Position numbers and translations under genes: made by a program
NCBI GenBank assembly: GCA_034506455.1
Contig: JAPDPN010000040.1
Span: 1 to 21,959, forward strand
DNA: 21,959 bases
Direction of reading: 5' to 3'
From: Fontimicrobium_A sp034506455
GTDB lineage: Bacteria > Zhuqueibacterota > Zhuqueibacteria > Residuimicrobiales > Krinioviventaceae
Notes under the pieces: model-generated
Told to the model about the DNA's origin: nothing
Seen by the model: the letters and a program-made list of their open reading frames with translations, nothing else
Database searches by the model: none
In this document: in pieces, positions 16,719 to 21,959 of the stretch
Layout: each line of letters begins with the position of its first letter
How positions within the stretch are numbered: the stretch's first letter is position 1

Positions 16719-17771
16719 TTATTCAAAGGCGCTGATGCGGACCGGCGCATTCGGCCGCAGCAAAAGGATGCCGCTGGTGATGACCGTATCACCGGCAGCC
16801 GCGCCGCGCAGCAGCTGCACTTTTTCCTGCGTGCGGATACCGGTCTCCACAGGCGTCGGCACCGCCTTGCCGGAGCGGTAGACGTAAACGATCTGCCGTT
16901 CCATTTCGGGGATTAGGGCCTGGCTGGGGACGAGCAGCGCCTGCTCATCGACGTTAAGCAACAGCTCCACCTGGGCAAACGAGCCGGGCACCAGCCTGCC
17001 GTCGGGATTCGGACATTTGGCCCGCAGGTAGAGCGTCCGCGTCGTTTCGTCGATTTTGGGCTCCACGGCGTACACCACGGCGCGGCGAATCTCGCTTTGG
17101 CCCTGCACGCGAAAGTTGATCTCCAGACCTGGGCGCACAGCCGAGGCGTAGCGCTCGGGCACGGTGAATTCGATCTTGATCGGGTCGCTGTCGACTAAAT
17201 TGGCGATCACCGTATTCGGCGATACGTAGCTGCCTTCGCTCACAAAGCGCAGGCCGATGCGGCCCGAAAAGGGCGCCGTGATTTTGGTCTTTTGCAGCTG
17301 CGCCTCGAGCAGCTTAACCTCCGCCTCCAGTACATTCAGCCGATTGAGAGCCGCCTCATAGGTTTCCTGGCTGACGGCCTCGATTTCGAGCTGCTGCCGC
17401 TGACGCCTTTCGGTACCGGCGGCGAGCTCCTTTTGAAACAGCGTCCTTTGCAGCTGCGCCTGCAGCTCGGCATCGTTGATCTGCAGCAGCAGATCGCCCT
17501 TTTTCACGCGGCTGCCTTCCTGAAAATAGATTGCCATTACCTTGCCGGACACCTCGCTGCGCAAATCGACGGCTTCGTTGGGCTGCAGCGAGCCGGTAAC
17601 CACGATCTTGTCCTCCAGGCGCTCGGGAATGAGTACATGCGCTTTGACGGCAATCGGGCCGCCCCGTGCCGCTGCGGGCTGCCTTACAGCGGATTTCTCC
17701 GAAACAATGCGCAGAACGACCAGCCCGAGGAGGACGAAAACTATCGCCAACCCGATGATTCTTTTTTTCAT
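16719..17771 (-). CDS. RND periplasmic adaptor (membrane fusion protein)
   Basis: Links the RND pump to the TolC channel in the periplasm; 350 aa. One N-terminal membrane anchor (MKKRIIGLAIVFVLLGLVVL). The biotinyl-lipoyl halves are VDLRSEVSGKVMAIYFQEGS and TKITAPFSGRIGLRFVSEGS, and between them lies a coiled-coil hairpin (about 100-160, Gln/Glu/Leu-rich). Beta-barrel and membrane-proximal domains follow, with VPSQALIP. I placed the start at ATG 17771 because GGGAGA lies 3 nt upstream; an in-frame ATG at 17789 would prefix MHCGRL before the anchor. It is the first gene of the efflux operon, 92 bp downstream of the transferase-like gene. The upstream spacer has a direct repeat ATCGAC (17802-17807, 17811-17816) that could be regulatory. 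Confidence 0.93.
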   Translation of the reverse strand: MKKRIIGLAIVFVLLGLVVLRIVSEKSAVRQPAAARGGPIAVKAHVLIPERLEDKIVVTGSLQPNEAVDLRSEVSGKVMAIYFQEGSRVKKGDLLLQINDAELQAQLQRTLFQKELAAGTERRQRQQLEIEAVSQETYEAALNRLNVLEAEVKLLEAQLQKTKITAPFSGRIGLRFVSEGSYVSPNTVIANLVDSDPIKIEFTVPERYASAVRPGLEINFRVQGQSEIRRAVVYAVEPKIDETTRTLYLRAKCPNPDGRLVPGSFAQVELLLNVDEQALLVPSQALIPEMERQIVYVYRSGKAVPTPVETGIRTQEKVQLLRGAAAGDTVITSGILLLRPNAPVRISAFE

Positions 17772-17863
17772 AAGTCTCCCACAATGCAAACGTTAAAGCC
17801 GATCGACAAAATCGACGCAATTTTTTTGAATATTAAAACGCGGGCAGATCGTTTTTGTTTTAT

Positions 17864-18646
17864 TCAGCGGGACAATTTTCCGGCCCAACTGCCCCAACCG
17901 TGCGGATAAAAGCGGTCGGCAAATTCGGGATTCTCCAACAGGTGTTTGTCGATTTCCCCCGCATCGCGATCGATAAGATATTTCAATTCTTCCAAATCAC
18001 TTGACCATCGAAAACCGTTCCAAAACTCGAATCCCACAAATTGGGTTTTGTAAAGCGCGTTACGACTGTAACAGCTGCCGAGATAAATGTATTCAAAGCC
18101 TCGACCGGCAAACTCGACCACCGCGCGGGTCATCATGTACATACCGAGGTTGCGGCTCTTTAGCTCCAGGTCATAAAAAGCATAATAGTAAAAGGCGGCG
18201 CGCGGCGGCTGCAGATAGAGCACAATCAGACCGACTTCTCTTTCTTCTTCTGTAAAGGACATAACGTGGGAACACACCGGTGAGGTAAAGAGACTGTCGA
18301 GCCGCTCGTAGGGCATTGCATTCGGGCCGAAACGACGGTCGGCATAGCTCTTGCAAAACTCGCGGCGCTCGGAAGTGTAGTTAAAGTCGGAACGAGGTAC
18401 GAGGGTACACTCCAGTCCTTCTCCTTTGCGCAGGACGCGTCGATTTTCCGAAGAGGGCGAAAAAAGCGGCAAAGCGACGCGCACGTGCCGACACATGTAA
18501 AATCGGTCGAGCGTGCGGGTGCTCGGCAAAAAGCCGGCCGCAAACAGGTCTGCCGGCGTCTCTTCCTCTTCAGGGAAAGCCCAGATGACGTAGGGAAAGA
18601 TATAGTGCGAATAGTCCGATTTGTACTCGGAGAATAACAGCTTCAT
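17864..18646 (-). CDS. Arginyl-tRNA-protein transferase C-terminal/GNAT-like protein
   Basis: A 260-aa soluble protein that I assign only by pattern. The C-terminal half resembles the catalytic GNAT-fold domain of arginyl/leucyl-tRNA-protein transferases (ATE/Bpt family): VGLIVLYLQP, AFYYYAFYDLELKSRNLGMY, the segment FEYIYLGSCYSRNALYK, QFVGFEFWNGFRW. In that family the corresponding stretch has YDP..RSLG.Y...YLGY...MxYKxxFxPxE. The N-terminal half has FYMCRHVRVALPLF and two further Cys, but no CxxC cluster like the N-terminal domain of true ATEs. It could use aminoacyl-tRNA or an acyl-CoA donor. It starts 36 bp after the ATP-grasp gene on the same strand, which suggests a shared pathway. No strong ribosome site is seen at ATG 18646. 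Confidence 0.6.
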   Translation of the reverse strand: MKLLFSEYKSDYSHYIFPYVIWAFPEEEETPADLFAAGFLPSTRTLDRFYMCRHVRVALPLFSPSSENRRVLRKGEGLECTLVPRSDFNYTSERREFCKSYADRRFGPNAMPYERLDSLFTSPVCSHVMSFTEEEREVGLIVLYLQPPRAAFYYYAFYDLELKSRNLGMYMMTRAVVEFAGRGFEYIYLGSCYSRNALYKTQFVGFEFWNGFRWSSDLEELKYLIDRDAGEIDKHLLENPEFADRFYPHGWGSWAGKLSR

Positions 18647-18682
18647 GGCAATCTTTTTTCGACAGCCCGATTATGCCCGGCA

Positions 18683-19957
18683 TCACTCTTCGCCCGGAGG
18701 CCACAGGCTCTTGCCGATGTCGAGGCGGTAGTAACTGCTCAAGCAGTAAATTTTGCGGATGTTTTCGTAGGCCTTGGCAATCGCCTCCTCCATGGAGGGT
18801 CCGACGGCGACCACATCCGCCACGCGGTGGCCGGACATGAGCATTCTGCCCTTGCGGTCGGCGACCACCTCATTCCACCAAATATCGCAGGTCGGCTCAC
18901 CGGTCAACTGCACCGTTAAAAAGGGCCCTTCGATTTTCGTATAAGGGTATCCCCATCCGGCAAGCGTGAGGGTACAAGCGTATTCTCTGCCTTTGTGAAA
19001 TTCGATATTGAGAGGGCGATTATGCCCGACTGCCATAAACACTTCCACCGGATTTTTCAGCATTCTGCAGAGCGCCGGACCGGTGGTGATGCCGGTGCGG
19101 ACGTTGAACTCGATGACGTGCCATTTGCCGTCGCGCTTGACGCAGGTCGACTGCACCGGGCCGTGGAAATTGGTTCTGCGGAACCAAGGCAGCAGCGGCT
19201 CGAGCGTCTCGCGGACGATGCCGTACTTGTCTTCGAGGTCGACTTCGACCAGTCCGCCCAAAGGTGCGCCGGCGACCGGCCCCATGTTGCCGTCAAAGGC
19301 GCGCTTGTATTCCTGGTTGGTCACCATGGGATAGATTTTACCGTCGCTGACGAACGCGACGTGACCGGCTTCCCGTCGTCCCATGTATTCCTGCAGAAAC
19401 ACGCCCTCGGCATAGTTGACATGCTCAAGCCAGCTCAGGGTATCCTCGACCGTTTCGGTGACGATGGTATGAACCGGCGATCCGGGTGCACAGAGAGGGT
19501 TTTTGATCACGTACGGCAGGGGATTGGCGCGCACATACTCCACCGCGTCCAGGCGGTTTTTGGCAACATAGGCTTTCGGCACCGGAATGCCGTACAGCTC
19601 GCACAGCCTGCGGCCGTAGTCGCGGTCGCGCTCCAGCTTCATCGCCTCGCCGTACGGCGAAAGGATAGGCACCTGCATGGCGAGAAACTCGTCCTTCCAC
19701 TCGGCCTCGTGCCAATTGATCGACATGGGGATCACCAGATCGATCTGCTTTTCACGTACGAGGGGGCAAGGATTCGGATAATCCTTGAAATGAAAGGTCT
19801 CGCCGTAGAGTGACGGGCCATAATCGCCGTAATTGCGGGTCAAATAGCAGCACACCTCGGCGCCGTTTTCGGCCAGGGTGCGCATCGCCGAGGCTGCGTA
19901 GGACCCGATTCCCCACAACATGATTTTGGGCTTTGAACCGGAAATGATGGATTCCAT
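18683..19957 (-). CDS. PurD-like ATP-grasp ligase, non-canonical
   Basis: The 424-aa protein has the size and order of phosphoribosylamine-glycine ligase (PurD), but it is probably a paralogue. Matches include: the central PVPKAYVAKN and PYVIKNP (ATP-grasp N-lobe); LQEYMGRREAGHVAFVSDGK; PMVTNQEYKRAFDGNMGPVAG (PurD: PMATSQDHKR..D.DTGPNTGG); the metal/ATP-binding VIEFNVRTG (281-289); and a C-terminal GRMLMSGHRVADVVAVG and YYRLDIG. Differences: the N-terminal GSGGREHA of PurD is replaced by GIGSYAASA, so phosphoribosylamine binding is doubtful, and no purine genes are nearby. It should join a carboxylate to an amine via acyl phosphate, with unknown substrates. AAAGGA precedes ATG 19957. Neighbours are the CPBP gene (54 bp upstream) and the transferase-like gene (36 bp downstream). 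Confidence 0.75.
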   Translation of the reverse strand: MESIISGSKPKIMLWGIGSYAASAMRTLAENGAEVCCYLTRNYGDYGPSLYGETFHFKDYPNPCPLVREKQIDLVIPMSINWHEAEWKDEFLAMQVPILSPYGEAMKLERDRDYGRRLCELYGIPVPKAYVAKNRLDAVEYVRANPLPYVIKNPLCAPGSPVHTIVTETVEDTLSWLEHVNYAEGVFLQEYMGRREAGHVAFVSDGKIYPMVTNQEYKRAFDGNMGPVAGAPLGGLVEVDLEDKYGIVRETLEPLLPWFRRTNFHGPVQSTCVKRDGKWHVIEFNVRTGITTGPALCRMLKNPVEVFMAVGHNRPLNIEFHKGREYACTLTLAGWGYPYTKIEGPFLTVQLTGEPTCDIWWNEVVADRKGRMLMSGHRVADVVAVGPSMEEAIAKAYENIRKIYCLSSYYRLDIGKSLWPPGEE

Positions 19958-20011
19958 CTCTATTCCTTTGGCATTTTTGCGGATTTCGGCATTAAATCGA
20001 TCAAAAAGGCT

Positions 20012-21052
20012 CTATCCTCTAAAAAAGACCATCCAAATCCACTCAAGCAGTCCGTGCAGCCATACGGCGGCAGTAATCTTTTTTGTGCGGATGAAAATCC
20101 AGGCATAAAAACCGCCGGCGACGAACGAAAAAAGCGCATAGGACCAGGAAAAAGGCGCATCAGCGGCCATGAAATACGGGCCTGAAGGCGGCAGAGGGCT
20201 GCGGCTCTTTGCCAAAGCAAAGAGAAGCGAAGAGGCAAAAATTGCCGTGCCCACCGCCCATTTTTTTCCCTGAAAAAGCTGAAGAAAATATTTGTAGAAC
20301 ACGGCGCGGAAAAGAAGCTCTTCGGGCAATGCAACGAGGAAAAAGAGCAGAACGCCCTGCGTGAGGAGCGTCAGAAAAGACGGCAAATGATCGGTAATCG
20401 TCAACAATCCGGTAAAGGGAGCGAAAATCAGCAGGACAAAAAACAGGAGGATAAAATTGAGCACAATTTGACGGACCTCATCGGCCTTGAGGCGAAAGGT
20501 AAAGCCGACATCGAGACGCGGCAGATAAATATGCAGGCCGACTGTCAACAGGAGCGCAGCAAAGGCTAAGGGCTGAACAAGAGGACGACCGAGAGGAGCC
20601 GCCCAATTGGACATGTGCCCGATAAGGAACGGCAGCCACAACCAGATGAGCAATAAAGTTTTAAACAGCAGCCGTGCCGGATCGATTAATGCAGTTAAAA
20701 GCAGAGCTCCGATCATCCAAATCGTCGTCCAGGTTAGGGTATGCGGTCCTGCTTGTCCCGCCGCAAAGCCCCAGAGCGCAGCAGACAAGCCGAGGGTTAA
20801 AAACGCAACGGCAGACAATCGGCGGACACGGTTCGGCGACTCTGCCGCAACCTTGAACAGCGGCGGGTTGGCGGAAAAGATGAGCGGCGCTGCGGAAACC
20901 GTCACCAGAAAGAGCGTCACAAGCATCCTGCCGACGCTCTGCGGAACCTCGATGAGGTATCGCCCTGCGCTCAGCATGAGCAGACCGGTTAGAATGATCG
21001 ACAAGCGCAGATCCGGCGTAATCGAGTCTTTGTGACGGCGTTTATTTTTCAT
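20012..21052 (-). CDS. CPBP-family intramembrane protease-like protein
   Basis: Polytopic membrane protein of 346 aa with about eight or nine hydrophobic segments, ending in a CPBP/Rce1-like (Abi) domain (about 195-346). Motif 1 is intact: PEELLFRAVF with Glu244, Glu245 and Arg249. Motif 2, usually SxxFxxxH, reads SSLLFALAKSR with Lys282 where the metal-binding His is expected. Motif 3/4, usually HxxxN, is HGLLE (His333, Glu337). So two of the conserved positions differ and activity is uncertain. The N-terminal half is extra membrane sequence without a recognised domain. The chosen ATG (21052) has no good ribosome site, so the start is less certain. It precedes the ATP-grasp gene by 54 bp. 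Confidence 0.8.
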   Translation of the reverse strand: MKNKRRHKDSITPDLRLSIILTGLLMLSAGRYLIEVPQSVGRMLVTLFLVTVSAAPLIFSANPPLFKVAAESPNRVRRLSAVAFLTLGLSAALWGFAAGQAGPHTLTWTTIWMIGALLLTALIDPARLLFKTLLLIWLWLPFLIGHMSNWAAPLGRPLVQPLAFAALLLTVGLHIYLPRLDVGFTFRLKADEVRQIVLNFILLFFVLLIFAPFTGLLTITDHLPSFLTLLTQGVLLFFLVALPEELLFRAVFYKYFLQLFQGKKWAVGTAIFASSLLFALAKSRSPLPPSGPYFMAADAPFSWSYALFSFVAGGFYAWIFIRTKKITAAVWLHGLLEWIWMVFFRG

Positions 21053-21164
21053 TCAAAATGCAGTTTTTCGCCTTTTCGCTATCAGCTGCCGATAATATAG
21101 AAATTCTTTTTCATTTGCCCAATTCCTTTGTTGGCGATGGGTAAAAAAGCGCCGCGTTCGAAAA

Positions 21165-21192
21165 ACAATAGACCGCATCAGGTGCAAAGCAA
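21165..21192 (-). promoter_or_regulatory. Possible promoter upstream of the CPBP gene
   Basis: On the minus strand TTGCTT (21192-21187), 16 bp spacer, TATTGT (21170-21165). The -35 hexamer is the same as in the tRNA-Pro promoter. It lies about 110 bp before ATG 21052; weak evidence. Confidence 0.27.
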
Positions 21193-21255
21193 ATCGTCTT
21201 GGCGGACAAAAGGCAACACTGTCTTTTAAGGCGACAGATTATGTTCCAAACAGTC

Positions 21256-21288
21256 AAAAAAAAAGCCGAAGCATCTTTTGCTTCGGCT
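21256..21288 (-). terminator. Intrinsic terminator of the tRNA-Pro gene
   Basis: A perfect 10-bp stem AGCCGAAGCA (21264-21273) / TGCTTCGGCT (21279-21288) with a short loop, followed on the minus strand by nine T (complement of 21256-21264). It begins 5 bp after the tRNA, so the tRNA is transcribed alone. Confidence 0.92.
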
Positions 21289-21292
21289 GAGG

Positions 21293-21368
<76 letters not shown>

Positions 21369-21380
21369 ACAAGCGGGTCA

Positions 21381-21409
21381 AATATAGAGAAAGAGGCGGT
21401 TAAAAGCAA
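21381..21409 (-). promoter_or_regulatory. Promoter of tRNA-Pro
   Basis: Minus strand TTGCTT (21409-21404), exact 17-bp spacer, TATATT (21386-21381), giving a start about 6 nt before the tRNA 5' end. The -10 region reads TATATTTG, so it also fits the Bacteroidota-type TAnnTTTG element. Confidence 0.65.
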
Positions 21410-21420
21410 CAGAAAAATCA

Positions 21421-21959
21421 TCAGAGCACATACTTGATGACGACAAAGCCGCCGATCAGCAGGATGGTGAAAAGAATCGCCAGCCAGTTAAAATATTTGT
21501 CGATGAACGACTTGATCGGCTCGCCCCATTTCCAGATCAGGCCGGCGACAAGGAAAAAGCGTGCACCGCGACTGACGATCGAAGCCAGGATCATCATGGG
21601 AAAACTGACATCGAACGCGCCTGCGGAAATGGTAAACACCTTAAAGGGAATGGGCGTGAAGCCGGCGGTAAAGATAACCCAAAAGTTCCACTGTTCGTAC
21701 AGTCCCTGAACCCGATAGAAAAGCGTGTGCGTAAAGCCGGGAACATGGGCGAAGAACCAGTTTGCCAGGCCGGAAAAGCCGCCGTCCGTCCACCAAAGCG
21801 AGTGGCCGATCCAGTAGCCAAAGGCGGCGCCAAGCACCGAGGCCGTTGTACAGTTGAAGGCAAAGCGAAAGGCTTTTACTCGGCTGCCGAGCACCAGAGC
21901 GATGAGCAGCGCGTCGGGCGGAACCGGAAAAAAGGACGCTTCGGCAAAGCTGAGAATAA
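21421..21959 (-). CDS. YqaA/DedA-like (SNARE-associated) membrane protein (5' partial)
   Basis: The frame is open to the right edge, so the N-terminus is missing. The visible 179 residues begin near ILSFAEASFFPVPPDALLIA, which matches the F-x-E-x-S-F-F-P-x-P-P-D signature of the YqaA branch of DedA proteins. Further membrane segments follow (TTASVLGAAFGYWIGH), then FWVIFTAGFTPIPFKVFTISAG with the second conserved P-I-P-x-K/R motif, SRGARFFLVAGL and a C-terminal helix ending IKYVL. DedA proteins act in membrane lipid homeostasis and are thought to move undecaprenyl-phosphate or other lipids; the role of this one is not shown. The apparent GTG start at 21894 is internal. It lies just upstream of the tRNA gene on the same strand. 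Confidence 0.88.
   Translation of the reverse strand, partial: ILSFAEASFFPVPPDALLIALVLGSRVKAFRFAFNCTTASVLGAAFGYWIGHSLWWTDGGFSGLANWFFAHVPGFTHTLFYRVQGLYEQWNFWVIFTAGFTPIPFKVFTISAGAFDVSFPMMILASIVSRGARFFLVAGLIWKWGEPIKSFIDKYFNWLAILFTILLIGGFVVIKYVL

Noticed and set aside
17802..17816. ATCGAC direct repeat in the spacer before the efflux operon
   Set aside because: Two 6-bp copies 9 bp apart are too short to call an operator without other evidence; mentioned only as a possibility.
21082..21114. Ten-codon ORF MKKNFYIIGS on the minus strand, 29 bp before the CPBP start, with an AGGA upstream
   Set aside because: Too short to support as a gene; a leader peptide or a remnant is possible but nothing else in the sequence backs it.

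Overview
This window reads as a chromosomal fragment (draft scaffold) of a Gram-negative-type bacterium, probably of the FCB superphylum near candidate phylum KSB1/Calditrichota. The main lineage evidence is a secreted protein ending in a YPNPFNP-type FlgD-like/sorting tail, a tripartite outer-membrane efflux pump, and a tRNA promoter whose -10 region also fits the Bacteroidota-type TAnnTTTG pattern. No 16S rRNA or other firm phylogenetic marker is present, so the lineage is inference. Two runs of 100 N (4503-4602, 8300-8399) are scaffold gaps. The second is spurious: it is flanked by an exact 127-bp duplicate and should be collapsed.

Left part (+ strand, 1-3227): a thiamine operon thiM-thiE-thiL-thiD. 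The first three genes overlap by 4 bp each (ATGA, GTGA) and thiD follows after 55 bp. Together they phosphorylate salvaged thiazole and HMP, couple them to thiamine phosphate, and phosphorylate that to thiamine pyrophosphate. thiM runs off the left edge, so any TPP riboswitch would lie outside. Next comes a secreted DUF1080 (3-keto-disaccharide hydrolase-like) protein on +, facing a short-chain dehydrogenase on - that is cut by the first gap.

Middle (5163-12192): an AT-rich intergenic region carries a GC-rich hairpin element and a strong terminator. It is followed by one large minus-strand gene for a secreted GEVEDY-repeat protein, 987 aa once the false gap is removed. Divergent from it are a DUF4097 beta-solenoid protein (seven TxGGS turns at an exact 18-residue period) and a POT-family transporter with altered signature motifs, closed by a terminator.

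Right part (all - strand, 12292-21959): in transcription order, a YqaA/DedA-like membrane protein (cut by the right edge), tRNA-Pro(CGG) with promoter and terminator, a CPBP-type membrane protease-like protein with two altered motif residues, a PurD-like ATP-grasp protein, an arginyl-transferase/GNAT-like protein, and an efflux operon (membrane fusion protein, RND pump, TolC-like channel). The pairing of a non-canonical ATP-grasp enzyme with an aminoacyl-tRNA-transferase-like protein, between a CPBP protein and an exporter, is the best candidate here for an undescribed biochemical system. Its function cannot be read from sequence alone.
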